Under the pieces are notes generated by a model, which saw only the letters and a list, made by a program, of their open reading frames with translations, searched no databases and had not been told where the DNA came from. This document shows, piece after piece, positions 17,779-27,091 of a stretch of 64,000 nt of DNA. The stretch's first letter is position 1. Each line of letters begins with the position of its first letter. The DNA is taken from assembly GCF_000024845.1 (NCBI RefSeq), contig NC_013501.1, positions 1-64,000 of the forward strand, written 5' to 3'. The stretch comes from Rhodothermus marinus DSM 4252. Lineage in GTDB: Bacteria > Bacteroidota > Rhodothermia > Rhodothermales > Rhodothermaceae. The translations under genes were made by a program, and so were the position numbers.

Positions 17779-19092
17779 ATGTGGCCTCTGCTGCTGTGGC
17801 TGATGCTGCTGCCGATGCCGGCTCAGACGCCCGCGCCGGTGGTTTACCGACTGGCGCTGGAGGACGAGCCGATCACGCCGGCGACCTTCCGGTTCATCCG
17901 GCGCGGGTTGCGCGAGGCCACGGAAAACGGAGCGGTCTGCCTCGTCGTCGAAATGGACACGCCGGGCGGGCTCGTCGAGGCCACGCGCGACATCGTACAG
18001 CTTTTCCTGCGGAGTCCGATCCCGGTCGTCGTCTACGTGACGCCGCCGGGCGCACGGGCGGCCTCGGCCGGGGTGTTCATCACGCTGGCCGCGCATGTGG
18101 CGGCCATGGCCCCGGGCACGCACATCGGCGCAGCCCATCCCGTGCAGCTCGGAGGGGGACCGGCGGCACCGCCCGACACGGCACGGGTCGATCCCATGTC
18201 GGAAAAGATTCTGAACGATGCGGTGGCCTGGGCACGGGCGCTGGCCCAGTACCGGGGACGCAACGCCGACTGGGCGGCGCGGGCCGTCTCGGAAAGCCAG
18301 ACGCTGACGGCCCGGGAGGCCGTGGCCCAGAACGTGGTCGATCTGCTGGCGCCCTCGCTGGACTCGCTGCTGGTGCTGCTGGACGGCCGGAACGTGGCGC
18401 TCGACGGCCAGACCGTGACGCTGCAGACGGCCGGGGCCACCGTGCACATGATCGAGCGCTGGTGGGGCGAACGCATTCTGGCGGCGCTTTCCAATCCGAA
18501 CATCGCCTTCCTGCTGCTGATGCTGGGCTTCTACGGGCTGCTGTTCGAGCTCTACACGCCCGGCTGGGGCATTCCCGGCACGCTGGGCGCCATCTTTCTG
18601 ATGCTGGGCTTCTACGGGCTCTCCATCCTGCCGGTCAACTACGTTGGACTGGCCCTGCTGGTGCTGGGCCTGGGCATGCTCGTGGCCGAGGCCTTCGTGC
18701 CCAGTTTTGGCCTGCTGACCGTGGGGGGCGTCGTGTGCCTGATCCTGGGTGGATTGATGCTCGTGGAAAGTCCGATGGGCTTTCCGAAGGTTTCGGCCGC
18801 CCTGGTGGTGCCGGTGGCGCTGGCCACGGCACTGATCGCGCTGTTTCTGCTGGGTAATGCGCTGCGCATTCAGCGCCGGCCGGCCCGTGTGGGCGATGAG
18901 ACGCTGATCGGCCAGCAGGCCGTGGCCCGCGAAGACTTCACCCCGGAAGGCGACCATTTCCAGGGCTACGTGTTCGTCCACGGCGAATGGTGGCGGGCCT
19001 GCAGCACGGCTCCGGTGCGGGCCGGCCAGCCCGTCCGTATCGAACGCCGGGAGGGACTCCGCCTCTGGGTTTCACCGATTGTGTCCACCTGA
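17779..19092 (+). CDS. NfeD-family membrane serine protease
   Basis: Long NfeD proteins join a ClpP-like protease to a membrane domain and an OB fold and act on slipin partners. The 437-residue protein has a short signal sequence, a protease part with [14 protein letters not shown], the catalytic serine in [14 protein letters not shown] (Ser96) and a candidate lysine (Lys143, [10 protein letters not shown]). Four or five hydrophobic helices follow (about 225-360), then a C-terminal beta domain ending with [15 protein letters not shown]. The slipin gene starts 26 bp later. In Pyrococcus the equivalent protease cleaves stomatin, so the pair probably works in membrane quality control. Confidence 0.9.
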
Positions 19093-19117
19093 AAACCAAC
19101 CAGCCGGAGGTGCGGCC

Positions 19118-19873
19118 ATGCTTTCGTCGACAGGCATCGTCATCGGACTGATTGTGCTGTATTTCATCAGCTGCATTCGCATTCTGTACGAGTATCAGCG
19201 CGGGGTCATCTTTCGGATGGGCCGGGCCCTCCCCGAGCCGAAGGGTCCGGGCATCGTGCTGGTGTTCTGGCCGATCGACCGCATGGTGCGCGTCAGTCTG
19301 CGCACGTTCGTGCACGACGTGCCCGAGCAGGACGTGATCACGCGCGACAACGTGTCGGTGCGCGTGAATGCCGTGGTCTATTTCCGCGTGGTCGATCCCA
19401 TGAAGGCCGTGCTGGAGGTGGAAGATTACCGCTATGCCACTACCCAGCTTTCCCAGACTTCGCTCCGGAGCATTGTGGGCCAGGTGGAACTGGACGAACT
19501 GCTGGCCGAGCGTGAAAAGATCAACCGCCGGTTGCAGGAAGTCATCGACCAGCAGACGGATCCCTGGGGCATCAAAGTGTCGCTGGTGGAAGTCAAGCAC
19601 GTGGATCTGCCCGAGCACATGAAGCGGGCCATGGCCAAGCAGGCCGAAAGCGAGCGGGAACGCCGCGCCAAGGTGATTCACGCGCAGGGCGAGCTGCAGG
19701 CGGCCGAGCAACTGGCTCAGGCGGCCGCCATGCTCGAGGCGCACCCCATGGCCATGCAGATGCGCTTTCTGCAGACGCTCGTGGAAGTCGGCTCCGAAAA
19801 CAATACGACGATCGTCTTCCCGATCCCGCTGGAGTTGATACGTCCGTTGCTGGAGCCAAAGAAGCAGCGCTGA
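19118..19873 (+). CDS. Slipin / stomatin-like SPFH-domain protein
   Basis: Slipins are membrane scaffold proteins of the SPFH family. The 251 residues begin with one membrane helix ([16 protein letters not shown]), then the slipin start [13 protein letters not shown] and the SPFH core [24 protein letters not shown] helical tail rich in Glu, Ala and Arg ([18 protein letters not shown]) drives oligomer formation. ATG 19118 is preceded by CCGGAGG at good spacing, which fixes the start. It is paired with the NfeD protease gene, its usual partner. Confidence 0.93.
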   Translation: MLSSTGIVIGLIVLYFISCIRILYEYQRGVIFRMGRALPEPKGPGIVLVFWPIDRMVRVSLRTFVHDVPEQDVITRDNVSVRVNAVVYFRVVDPMKAVLEVEDYRYATTQLSQTSLRSIVGQVELDELLAEREKINRRLQEVIDQQTDPWGIKVSLVEVKHVDLPEHMKRAMAKQAESERERRAKVIHAQGELQAAEQLAQAAAMLEAHPMAMQMRFLQTLVEVGSENNTTIVFPIPLELIRPLLEPKKQR

Positions 19874-19877
19874 ACAC

Positions 19878-19902
19878 AAAAAAGCCCGGACCGAAGCCGG
19901 GC
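19878..19902 (-). terminator. Terminator of the tRNA-Pro / tRNA-Arg transcript
   Basis: Read on the minus strand, GCCCGG and CCGGGC pair around a 7-nt loop and run into six T (plus-strand A 19878-19883). It may also stop the slipin transcript weakly. Confidence 0.75.
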
Positions 19903-19905
19903 CGG

Positions 19906-19979
19906 CGCCCCGGGCAGGACTCGAACCTGCAACCGGCGGCTTAGAAGGCCGCTGCTCTGTCCGGTTGAGCTACCGGGGC
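19906..19979 (-). tRNA. tRNA-Arg (anticodon TCT)
   Basis: On the minus strand GCCCCGG pairs with CCGGGGC, with discriminator G. The anticodon loop CTTCTAA gives TCT and the T-loop TTCGAGT is intact. Length 74 nt without CCA. It lies 8 bp downstream of tRNA-Pro on the same strand. Confidence 0.95.
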
Positions 19980-19987
19980 TTATCCGA

Positions 19988-20065
19988 TGGTCGGGGCGGC
20001 CGGATTTGAACCGGCGACCTTCTGCTCCCAAAGCAGACGCGCTAACCGGGCTGCGCTACGCCCCG
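19988..20065 (-). tRNA. tRNA-Pro (anticodon TGG)
   Basis: On the minus strand CGGGGCG pairs with CGCCCCG, discriminator A, and CCA is encoded (19988-19990). The anticodon loop TTTGGGA gives TGG with the G37 typical of proline tRNAs. Length 78 nt with CCA. Confidence 0.95.
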
Positions 20066-20137
20066 AGTCGTTCCATAGAACACGACAGCGCCCCGAGTGG
20101 ATTCCCGGGGCGCGCCTACCAAACTCCCAGCAACCGA

Positions 20138-20302
20138 TCAACCGGCCTGAACCGCCTGGTTGACCGCCTCGAGCGGCACGATCCGCTCGCGAAACCGATA
20201 CTGGCCGTTCGGCTTCTTCTCGGCCACCACAATCTTGGCCATCTTGACCTGCTGGCGGTTCTTGACGCGGTCCGTCCGCTGGTTCTTGCTGACCTTGGCC
20301 AT
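20138..20302 (-). CDS. DUF4295 small protein
   Basis: This 54-residue basic protein (MAKVSKNQRTDRVKNRQQ, then MAKIVVAEKKPNGQYRFRER) matches the DUF4295 family as I remember it. The family is found in Bacteroidota right next to rpmG and rpmB. Its size, charge and constant placement suggest a ribosome-associated protein, but no function is established to my knowledge. It starts three bases after the stop of rpmG, so it is the last gene of the rpmB-rpmG unit. Confidence 0.82.
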   Translation of the reverse strand: MAKVSKNQRTDRVKNRQQVKMAKIVVAEKKPNGQYRFRERIVPLEAVNQAVQAG

Positions 20303-20305
20303 GGC

Positions 20306-20479
20306 TTATTTCACCTCCCGATGCAAAGTGTGGCGACGAAGAACCGGATTGTACTTTCTTAACTCCAGTCGGCCCGGGGTGTTGCGCCGGTTCTTGGTGG
20401 TCACGTAGCGCGAGGTGCCCGGCGCTTCCGTGCACTCCAGAATGACCTGCACCCGGGCTTCTTTCCCCTTTTTAGCCAT
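20306..20479 (-). CDS. rpmG: 50S ribosomal protein L33 (bL33)
   Basis: The 57-residue protein reads [19 protein letters not shown], then [23 protein letters not shown], the standard L33 pattern. It is the zinc-free form: only one cysteine is present, not the two CxxC pairs. It sits 17 bp after rpmB and just before the DUF4295 gene. If zinc control exists in this organism, another L33 copy would lie elsewhere. Confidence 0.95.
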   Translation of the reverse strand: MAKKGKEARVQVILECTEAPGTSRYVTTKNRRNTPGRLELRKYNPVLRRHTLHREVK

Positions 20480-20496
20480 CGCTCACCCTCACGGTT

Positions 20497-20733
20497 TTAG
20501 ATTTTGATACCCTGACGGCGCGCCTCGTCCAGCACCGCCTTGAGCCCTTTCTTGTTGATCGTCTTCATCGTCTTGGCCGAGACGCGGAGCGTGATCCAGC
20601 GCTTCTCCTCCGGAATGTAGAACCGCTTCTTCTGCAGGTTGGGGAGAAAACGCCGTTTCGTCTTGTTGTTGGCGTGTGAGACGTTATGCCCCGATACCGG
20701 CCCTTTACCCGTCAGCTGATCTCTACGTGCCAT
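20497..20733 (-). CDS. rpmB: 50S ribosomal protein L28 (bL28)
   Basis: From ATG at 20733 the protein has 78 residues: [34 protein letters not shown] is a clear L28 start. The frame is open upstream to 20841, but the extra 36 residues are unconserved and cover the promoter. It is the first gene of an rpmB-rpmG-DUF4295 unit. It has the Bacteroidota form without zinc cysteines. Confidence 0.95.
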   Translation of the reverse strand: MARRDQLTGKGPVSGHNVSHANNKTKRRFLPNLQKKRFYIPEEKRWITLRVSAKTMKTINKKGLKAVLDEARRQGIKI

Positions 20734-20762
20734 GACAACGCGCGGCTGAATTTCCGAGTTTG

Positions 20763-20794
20763 GTAATTTAGCAAAAGGATTCCCGCGAGCGCAA
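20763..20794 (-). promoter_or_regulatory. Likely promoter of rpmB-rpmG-DUF4295
   Basis: On the minus strand TTGCGC (20794-20789) is followed after 18 nt by TAAATTAC (20770-20763), close to the TAnnTTTG box. It lies 30 bp before the rpmB start. Confidence 0.5.
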
Positions 20795-20861
20795 TGCGCC
20801 CTGCTGGCGAAAGCCTTCCTTCTAAGCACAGGCTTCCGCAAAGGTTTCGCAAAAACGAGCG

Positions 20862-21638
20862 TCAGGAGGCCGAGGAAGCCTGCCGGTAGCCGTCCAGCAG
20901 CGTATCGGCCCGAAGCCCCCGCCGCAACGTTTCCAGCGGGAGCACCTCTTCGGGTGCGATGTTGCCCAGGTTCACATTGGGTCCCAGGTGACGAATGAAC
21001 CAGACCTGTTGCACCTTGCGGGGCGCTTCGAAGATGAGCTGCGCCGGTGGAACCATCGCAACGATTTCATCGACCAGTCCGGCCCGCACCTCACCGCTGG
21101 GGCGATAGAGTCCCACCGTGCCGCTTTCCCGGGCTTCGCAGATCACCTTCCAGCTGCCCGCTTCCAGTTCGGCCTGAATCTGCTGCACCCACCGGTAGGG
21201 AGGGAGAATGCGTTCGGCATCCTTGGAGCCTACCTCGCTCAGCACCACGAAGTGCGCGGCCAGTCGCCGGATGACGCGCAGCTTTTCTTCCAGCGGAATG
21301 GTCAGGACGCCGTCGGATACCTCCACGTGCGTGAGCCCGAGCCGCTCGACCAGTCGACAGTAGGCATCCAGTTCACCACGCAGGTAGAACGCTTCGAACA
21401 GCGTCCCGCCCAGATAGACGGGAAGCCCGGCCGCCCGGTAGCAGGCCAGCTTGCGTTCCAGACAGGGCGTGAGCAGCGCCGTGCCCCACCCCAGCTTGAC
21501 CAGATCAATGTAAGGGCCGGCCACCTCCAGCACGTCTTCCACCTGTCGGACCGAGAGCCCTTTGTCGAGCATGAGCGTCAGGCCGAAGGTCCGGGGACGC
21601 TCCGGCCGCTCGGGCATGGAGGGAAGTTTCTGCAGCAT
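20862..21638 (-). CDS. Phosphosulfolactate synthase (ComA-like)
   Basis: ComA adds sulfite to phosphoenolpyruvate, giving (2R)-3-phosphosulfolactate. The 258 residues form the expected TIM barrel: [67 protein letters not shown] and [27 protein letters not shown]. The family was defined in the coenzyme M pathway of methanogens, but bacterial homologues exist where the product may lead to sulfolactate or sulfonolipids. No comB or comC neighbour is seen, so the physiological product is open. Known relatives such as Salinibacter make sulfonolipids. Confidence 0.88.
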   Translation of the reverse strand: MLQKLPSMPERPERPRTFGLTLMLDKGLSVRQVEDVLEVAGPYIDLVKLGWGTALLTPCLERKLACYRAAGLPVYLGGTLFEAFYLRGELDAYCRLVERLGLTHVEVSDGVLTIPLEEKLRVIRRLAAHFVVLSEVGSKDAERILPPYRWVQQIQAELEAGSWKVICEARESGTVGLYRPSGEVRAGLVDEIVAMVPPAQLIFEAPRKVQQVWFIRHLGPNVNLGNIAPEEVLPLETLRRGLRADTLLDGYRQASSAS

Positions 21639-21647
21639 GGCGTTCGG

Positions 21648-22904
21648 TCAGATGTCCAGATGAACGGCCTGGGCCGGCTCGATGGCGGCCGCGCGGGCCG
21701 CCGGGTAGAGCGCCGCCAGCACGCAGAGCACCAGCGCCGCCAGCGTGATGCCCAGCAGGTCCGTGATTTCGATGGCCACCGGATAGGCGTGGATCAAGAA
21801 GGCCTCGGCGCCCGGCAACGGAACCAGCTGGAAGTGCTGCTGCAGCAGGGCCAGTCCGACTCCCAGCAACAGCCCCAGACCGGCGCCGGCCACGCCGATC
21901 AGCAGACCCGCCAGCAGGAACACCTGACGCACCCGCTTCCGGGAAAGTCCCATCGCCTGAAGCACGCCGATGTCTCTTCGTTTTTCGATGACCACCATGG
22001 TAAGCGCGCCCACAATGCTGAAGGCGGCCACCACCACGATCAGCGCCAGAATCAGCGAGGCGCCCCACTTTTCCAGCCGCATTACGTCGTAGAGCCCCCG
22101 CTGCAGGTCGTACCAGGTCTGCACGCGGTAACGGGTCGTGTCGAGCCGCTGCTCCAGGAGCGCTTTGAGAGCGGCCGCGTGGGCCACGTCGTCCAGTCGC
22201 AGCGCGATGCCATCGACCCGATCGCCCATGCGGAACAGCCGCCGGGCTTCTTCGAGCGCCACGAACACGTGGCTTTCGTCATAACCCGACGTCAGCTGGT
22301 AAAGGCCGCGCACCTCAAAGCGGATCAGGGGCGGTGGCGCCAGCGGTTGGGTGAGCAGCTGCTCGAGCGCGGGTGCCGAGAGCAACCCCACCTGACTGGC
22401 CGGTTCGGTCGAGCTGGCCGGAAGCAGTCCCAGCCGGCGGGCCAGCGGCATGCCCACCAGAATGCCCGGTCGGCCCTCGCGCCGCTGCAGGTCCACGCTC
22501 CCGAAAACCCGCGCCGCGCCCATCGCCTCCAGCGCCTCGGGCTCGACGCCCCGCACGATCACCACCTTGTTCACCTCGCCCTCGCCTTCGTAGAGCAGCA
22601 GCGCTTTGCCCTCCACGTAGGCCGTCACCTCCGTCACGTGGGGCAACCGCCGCAGGTATTGCTCCAGCGAATCGTCCACGGCCAGCCCGCCCGGCGCAAC
22701 GCTCACGATGCGCACGTGCGGATCGACCGACACCAGCAGATCGCGCACCACCCGGTAGAAGCCATTCATCACGGAAAGCACCACGATCAGGGCGGCCACG
22801 CCCACCGCCACGCCCAGCACCGAAATGCCGGTAATGACGGCAATCAGCGTCACCTGATGCCGCGCCATCAGGTAGCGGCGGGCCAGCAGCAAGCGAACGT
22901 CCAT
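21648..22904 (-). CDS. LolC/LolE-like lipoprotein-releasing ABC transporter permease
   Basis: Permeases of this type lift lipoproteins from the inner membrane. The 418-residue protein has one N-terminal membrane helix (about 18-45, ITGISVLGVAVGVAALIVVLSVMNGF) and a large periplasmic domain. Three C-terminal helices include SIVGALTMVVIEKRRDIGVLQAMG, the coupling segment seen throughout the MacB/LolE family. It ends AIEPAQAVHLDI. The ATPase (LolD) is not adjacent. The comA-like gene starts 9 bp downstream, and a lipoprotein gene lies just upstream on the same strand. Confidence 0.9.
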   Translation of the reverse strand: MDVRLLLARRYLMARHQVTLIAVITGISVLGVAVGVAALIVVLSVMNGFYRVVRDLLVSVDPHVRIVSVAPGGLAVDDSLEQYLRRLPHVTEVTAYVEGKALLLYEGEGEVNKVVIVRGVEPEALEAMGAARVFGSVDLQRREGRPGILVGMPLARRLGLLPASSTEPASQVGLLSAPALEQLLTQPLAPPPLIRFEVRGLYQLTSGYDESHVFVALEEARRLFRMGDRVDGIALRLDDVAHAAALKALLEQRLDTTRYRVQTWYDLQRGLYDVMRLEKWGASLILALIVVVAAFSIVGALTMVVIEKRRDIGVLQAMGLSRKRVRQVFLLAGLLIGVAGAGLGLLLGVGLALLQQHFQLVPLPGAEAFLIHAYPVAIEITDLLGITLAALVLCVLAALYPAARAAAIEPAQAVHLDI

Positions 22905-22908
22905 CGTG

Positions 22909-23739
22909 TCAGCGCTCCGAAGTCGGCGTCAGCGGTTGGCCCAGGCGGGGCAACGGATCCGTAAACAGCGCCTCCGGCAATGCGTCCGGAAAGGCCAGGT
23001 TGTCCGTAAAGATGATCAACGGCGCATAGCGATACACCTTGCGCGTTGCCAGACGCACCGGCCCGAAAGGAGTTTCCCACGTCTCGTATCCTTCCCACCG
23101 GTAGCGGGCCGGCAACGCCTCGGGATTGTCGTGGGCCGGATAGGCCAGCTCGGCGATCAGCCCATCCTGGCGGTCCACGTAGAGCCAGAAGCGCCGGGCC
23201 GGAAGCCACCGGGCGCGGGTCAGCTCCAGGCGCAGCACCTCGTGTGTGGCCGTCGCCGAGTCGGCTTCATAGAAGCGCTGCACCTCCGGCTCGAAAAGCC
23301 GCACGGGCAACAGCAGCCAGAACGTATCGTTGGCAAAGCGACGGTAGGCCTCCTCCAGCAGCCGTCGGTTGGCCGCCTCGGCCAGCGGCCGTCCGTTGCG
23401 GTAGACCTGGCCGCGACGCGTGCGCACGTTGAACAGCGCCACGTAGAGCGAGTCGTCCTCCCGCACCCACTCCAGCCGGTACCGACCGCTGGGTCTATGC
23501 CAGAGGTGGTGCGCCAGCAACCGCCGGGGGCCGTCGTGCGCCACCGCGTAGTCGAACCGGACGTAAGGCAACGCCTGCCAGACCTCCGGCCCACCGCAGG
23601 CCCGGTAGACACGCAGCGCCAGCGAATCGGCCCGCGTATGCACGGGAATCATCACGGAATCGACCGCTTCAGGCCTTTCTGCCGGACGCGTGCGACAGCC
23701 CGCCAGCAGCATCAAAAGCAGCACAGCGTAAAACCGCAT
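22909..23739 (-). CDS. Predicted lipoprotein of unknown function
   Basis: The 276-residue protein starts with a lipoprotein signal, MRFYAVLLLMLLAGC (lipid-bearing Cys15). The mature part is rich in aromatic and beta-strand-like segments (FDYAVAHDGPRRLLAHHLWHR, RFWLYVDRQDGLIAELAYP). This resembles outer-membrane lipoprotein sorting or LolA-like folds that hold lipids, but I cannot name a family. Its stop lies 4 bp before the LolC/E-like gene on the same strand, so the two are probably co-transcribed and may share a lipoprotein-trafficking role. That role is inference only. Confidence 0.75.
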   Translation of the reverse strand: MRFYAVLLLMLLAGCRTRPAERPEAVDSVMIPVHTRADSLALRVYRACGGPEVWQALPYVRFDYAVAHDGPRRLLAHHLWHRPSGRYRLEWVREDDSLYVALFNVRTRRGQVYRNGRPLAEAANRRLLEEAYRRFANDTFWLLLPVRLFEPEVQRFYEADSATATHEVLRLELTRARWLPARRFWLYVDRQDGLIAELAYPAHDNPEALPARYRWEGYETWETPFGPVRLATRKVYRYAPLIIFTDNLAFPDALPEALFTDPLPRLGQPLTPTSER

Positions 23740-23812
23740 GCCTTCGACGATTTGATTTTTCGGGGAAAAGTAACAACACCGCGCGGCACACGCACCCCTC
23801 GAACGGCTTTCG

Positions 23813-23834
23813 TTTTACCTTTGTTAAGGTAAAA
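23813..23834. promoter_or_regulatory. Inverted repeat upstream of the GH5 gene, candidate operator
   Basis: TTTTACCTT (23813-23821) and AAGGTAAAA (23826-23834) form a perfect 9-bp inverted repeat with a TGTT spacer. It lies 27 bp before the GH5 start and is shared with the divergent lipoprotein gene. A T-rich box ATCTTTTG follows at once. It could be a repressor site or part of the promoter. Confidence 0.45.
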
Positions 23835-23860
23835 TCTTTTGACAAAATACCCTGTGTGCC

Positions 23861-24937
23861 ATGCGTGTTCTGGCGCTGCTGCTTCTGCTGCTGGCGATTT
23901 CGGCCACGGCTCAGCCGCAGAAAGACAACTTCTACGACGACCGGATCGACACCACGGCCAAGGCGCCCCCGAAGGAAACGCCCCGGACCTATTCGCTTCC
24001 GTTCATTCGCGTGGAAGGCAACCGTTTCGTGGATGAGCAGGGCCGCACCGTCGTGTTTCGGGGCGTGTCGATTGCCGACCCCGACCGGCTTGAGCGGCTC
24101 GGCCGCTGGGACAGGCGTATCTTCGAAGTGCTCAAAAACGACTGGAACGCCAACATCGTACGCATTCCGGTGCACCCCCGGGCCTGGCGTGCGCGCGGCG
24201 AAGAAGCCTACCTGAAACTGCTGGATCAGGCCGTCGAGTGGGCCAACGAACTCGGACTCTATCTGATCATCGACTGGCACTCGATCGGCAACCTGCGCAC
24301 CGAGCTGTTCCAGCACCCCATGTACAACACGACGAAGACGGAAACCTTCCGCTTCTGGAAAACGATTGCCGAACACTTCCGCCACAATCCGATCGTGGCT
24401 TTCTACGAGGTGTTCAACGAACCGACGCGCTACAACGGCACGCTCGGCCGCATGTCGTGGGAGGAGTACAAACAGATCGTCGAGGACATCATCTACATCA
24501 TCTACGCGCACGACCGCACGGTCATCCCGCTGGTGGGCGGCTTCGACTGGGCCTACGACCTGACCTACGTGCGCGAAAGCCCGATCGCCTTCCCGGGCAT
24601 CGCCTACACGGCCCATCCGTACCCGCAGAAACGGCAACCCCCGTGGGAGGAAAAATGGGAGCACGACTGGGGCTTCGTGGCCGACACCTATCCGGTCTTC
24701 GTGACCGAGCTGGGCTTTATGAGCGCGGACGAGCCCGGCGCGCACGTGCCGGTCATCGGCGACGAGACCTACGGGGAAGCCATCGTCAACTACATGGAAA
24801 AGAAGGGGATTTCCTGGACGGCCTGGGTGTTCGATCCGGTCTGGTCACCCCAGCTCATCAAAAACTGGGACTTCGAGCCCACCACGCAGGGCCGCTTTTT
24901 CCGGGAGAAAATGCGCCAGCTCAACCCGCGAAACTAA
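23861..24937 (+). CDS. Exported GH5 glycoside hydrolase (cellulase-type)
   Basis: A 17-residue signal peptide (MRVLALLLLLLAISATA) is followed by a single GH5 barrel of about 310 residues. The acid/base lies in FYEVFNEPT (Glu187) and the nucleophile in VFVTELGF (Glu283); LYLIIDWHS and AYTAHPYP are also standard. Substrate choice within GH5 (cellulose, mannan, mixed glucan) cannot be settled by eye. No carbohydrate-binding module and no type IX sorting tail are present, so the protein probably stays periplasmic or is released differently from the GH26 enzyme. A perfect inverted repeat precedes the gene. Confidence 0.9.
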   Translation: MRVLALLLLLLAISATAQPQKDNFYDDRIDTTAKAPPKETPRTYSLPFIRVEGNRFVDEQGRTVVFRGVSIADPDRLERLGRWDRRIFEVLKNDWNANIVRIPVHPRAWRARGEEAYLKLLDQAVEWANELGLYLIIDWHSIGNLRTELFQHPMYNTTKTETFRFWKTIAEHFRHNPIVAFYEVFNEPTRYNGTLGRMSWEEYKQIVEDIIYIIYAHDRTVIPLVGGFDWAYDLTYVRESPIAFPGIAYTAHPYPQKRQPPWEEKWEHDWGFVADTYPVFVTELGFMSADEPGAHVPVIGDETYGEAIVNYMEKKGISWTAWVFDPVWSPQLIKNWDFEPTTQGRFFREKMRQLNPRN

Positions 24938-24955
24938 CGGATTGCTGAAACATAT

Positions 24956-25090
24956 CCCCTGCAGACCTTCCCCGCTGCAGGGGCCGAGGTGCCGGATGGG
25001 CGGGGCTGGCCCGTCGGCTGGCTGGAAAACGGAGGCGCGGGTTTTCCTCGTCGGCCCGGATTCCGTCGCGGTCCTGGGGGCTCGGGCCGA
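24956..25090 (+). other. Gene-free gap with two long hairpins
   Basis: The 240-bp gap between the GH5 gene and the next gene holds CCCCTGCAG/CTGCAGGGG (24956-24964 / 24975-24983) and GTCGGCCCG/CGGGCCGAC (25049-25057 / 25082-25090), both perfect 9-bp stems. Neither has a T-run. They could form a folded leader of the downstream gene or mark transcript processing. I see no known riboswitch core. Confidence 0.35.
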
Positions 25091-25177
25091 CGCCGCCCCT
25101 TCTGGCTCAGGGGAAGGGCGCTGTCGTTCTGCTACGAGGTGGCCCGCCGAGAGGTCTCCTGGTCCGTTTCAAACCGC

Positions 25178-25891
25178 ATGGAAGCCATGCGTGCCGTCTG
25201 GATGTGCGGGTTGTTGTTCCTGCTTTCGGGCTGGACGGCCCGGGCACAGCTCCCGGCCGACACCGGCCGCACGGACCCCTATGGCACGGGCGCCGGCTTT
25301 CAGATCCTGCTCACCAACAGCGGTTTCGGGCTGGGCGGCTACTACCACCGGTCCGTGGGGCGTGACCTGAGGCTGCTGTTCGACTTCAGCCTGGGGTCGG
25401 GCAAGGACGAGCGCGAGCAGAAGTTCTACAACGCGCTCACGGGCGCCAGCTACATCCAGAACAAGGCCAACTACCTGCTGCTTGTCCCGATCCAGTTCGG
25501 CCTGCAGCAGCGGCTCTGGCGCGAGCAGATCGCCGACAACTTCCGGCCTTACCTGCAGATCTCGGCGGGACCGACGCTGGGCTGGGTTTATCCGTATTTT
25601 CGGGACCGCAACGGCAACCGCCGCTACGATCCGGAAATCGGCGAGCGTATCTACGACGTGTTTCAGGGGCTTCCGAAGGGGCACCTCCGGGCGGGCGTCG
25701 GCGGGATGATCGTGCTGGGTGCCTACTTCGGCCAGAGCCTGCGCACCACGCAGGGACTCCGCTTCGGCTACGCGCTCCACTACTTCCCACACCCCATCCA
25801 GCTCCTGGAGGGCGACGCACCGCCCCGGCGGTTCTTCGGCACGCCGGTCATCAGCCTGACGTTTGGCCGCCTCTACGGCGTCAGACGTTGA
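25178..25891 (+). CDS. Predicted outer-membrane beta-barrel protein
   Basis: The 237-residue protein has a signal peptide (about 1-24, ending WTARAQ) and then alternating strands typical of a small barrel: [62 protein letters not shown] and a final strand [15 protein letters not shown] do not recognise a named family. ATG 25178 and ATG 25187 both give good signal peptides. The gene converges on ychF and overlaps its end by 11 bp. Confidence 0.7.
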   Translation: MEAMRAVWMCGLLFLLSGWTARAQLPADTGRTDPYGTGAGFQILLTNSGFGLGGYYHRSVGRDLRLLFDFSLGSGKDEREQKFYNALTGASYIQNKANYLLLVPIQFGLQQRLWREQIADNFRPYLQISAGPTLGWVYPYFRDRNGNRRYDPEIGERIYDVFQGLPKGHLRAGVGGMIVLGAYFGQSLRTTQGLRFGYALHYFPHPIQLLEGDAPPRRFFGTPVISLTFGRLYGVRR

Positions 25892-26981
25892 AACGAAACA
25901 GGATCACGTCGCCGTCCTGCACGACGTAGTCGCGCCCCTCCGAGCGCATGGCACCGGCCTCGCGGGCGGCCGCTTCCGAGCCGTAGCGGATGTAATCCTC
26001 GTAGGAGATCGTCTCGGCCCGGATGAAGCCGCGCTCGAAGTCGCTGTGAATGATTCCGGCGGCCTGCTGGGCCCGCGTGCCCCGCCGGATCGTCCAGGCG
26101 CGCGCCTCTTTGGGTCCCACCGTGAAGAACGTGATCAATCCCAGCAGCTCATAGGCGGCCCGCACCAGCCGTTCCAGTCCGGGGCGCTCCAGTCCCAGTT
26201 CTTTCAGGAAGGCCCGCCGTTCTTCTTCGTCCAGTTCAGCCAGCTGGGCCTCCAGCTCCGCACAGATCACCACGACCTGTGCGCCCTCCTTCTCGGCAAT
26301 TTCCCGGACCGTGGCCACATGCGGATTGCCCTCGCCTTCGGGCAGATCCGACTCGGCCACATTGGCCACGTACAGCACCGGCTTTACGGTGAGCAGAAAG
26401 AGCGAGCGCAGCCAGGGCGCTTCCAGATCGCTCACCGTGAACAGACGCGCCGGAGCCCCGCTGCTCAGGTGGTCACGCAGACGCTCGTAGAAGGCCAGCT
26501 CCTCACGCAGCTTCTTGTCGCCGCTTTTGGCGGCGCGGGCCGTCCGTTCGATCCGGCGCTCGACGGTCTCCAGATCCTTCAGCAGCAGTTCGGTCTGGAT
26601 GATTTCGATGTCGCGGGCCGGATCGACCGAGCCGCTCACGTGCACGATGTTCGGATCCTCGAAACACCGCACCACGTGCAGGATGGCGTCCACCTCGCGG
26701 ATGTGCGCCAGGAACTGGTTGCCCAGCCCTTCGCCCTTCGACGCGCCGGCCACCAGGCCCGCAATGTCCACAAACTCGATGGTGGTGGGCGTTACCTTTG
26801 CCGAACCCGCCAGTTCGGCCAGCCGCTCCAACCGCTCGTCCGGCACCGGCACCACGCCCACGTTCGGCTCGATGGTGCAGAACGGGTAGTTGGCCGACTC
26901 GGCACCGGCCCGGCTGAGCGCGTTGAATAGCGTCGATTTTCCGACGTTCGGTAGCCCGACAATTCCACAGCGCAGTGGCAT
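25881..26981 (-). CDS. ychF: Ribosome-binding ATPase YchF/OLA1
   Basis: YchF is a universally conserved Obg-like ATPase that binds ribosomes. The 366 residues show the P-loop GLPNVGKST (about 9-17), [32 protein letters not shown] and HVVRCFED. The C-terminal TGS domain includes [18 protein letters not shown]. Length and order are standard. The gene is convergent with the barrel protein and is divergent from the small exported protein at 27092. Confidence 0.97.
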   Translation of the reverse strand: MPLRCGIVGLPNVGKSTLFNALSRAGAESANYPFCTIEPNVGVVPVPDERLERLAELAGSAKVTPTTIEFVDIAGLVAGASKGEGLGNQFLAHIREVDAILHVVRCFEDPNIVHVSGSVDPARDIEIIQTELLLKDLETVERRIERTARAAKSGDKKLREELAFYERLRDHLSSGAPARLFTVSDLEAPWLRSLFLLTVKPVLYVANVAESDLPEGEGNPHVATVREIAEKEGAQVVVICAELEAQLAELDEEERRAFLKELGLERPGLERLVRAAYELLGLITFFTVGPKEARAWTIRRGTRAQQAAGIIHSDFERGFIRAETISYEDYIRYGSEAAAREAGAMRSEGRDYVVQDGDVILFRFNV

Positions 26982-27091
26982 TGTATCCTTTTCGTTTCAG
27001 GGATGGTACAACTTTCGCGGAAGCTTTCCGGTAAAAGCCAGCCGGCCCAAATCGGACAACGCCTGAATTGTTCCGCAACCGCTCGGCAAAC

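Noticed and set aside
17641-18981. Extension of the mannanase frame upstream to 18981
   Set aside because: The added part is antisense to the NfeD gene. The signal peptide starting at 17640 marks the real start.
20988-22964. 658-codon plus-strand open frame opposite the ComA-like and LolC/E-like genes
   Set aside because: Same kind of antisense shadow; the opposite strand has clear family motifs.
24938-25177. Cobalamin riboswitch before the barrel-protein gene
   Set aside because: GGTGCC-, GGGAA- and AGACC-like pieces occur, but the last piece (GAGGTCTCCTGG) is on the wrong strand and the core order does not fit.
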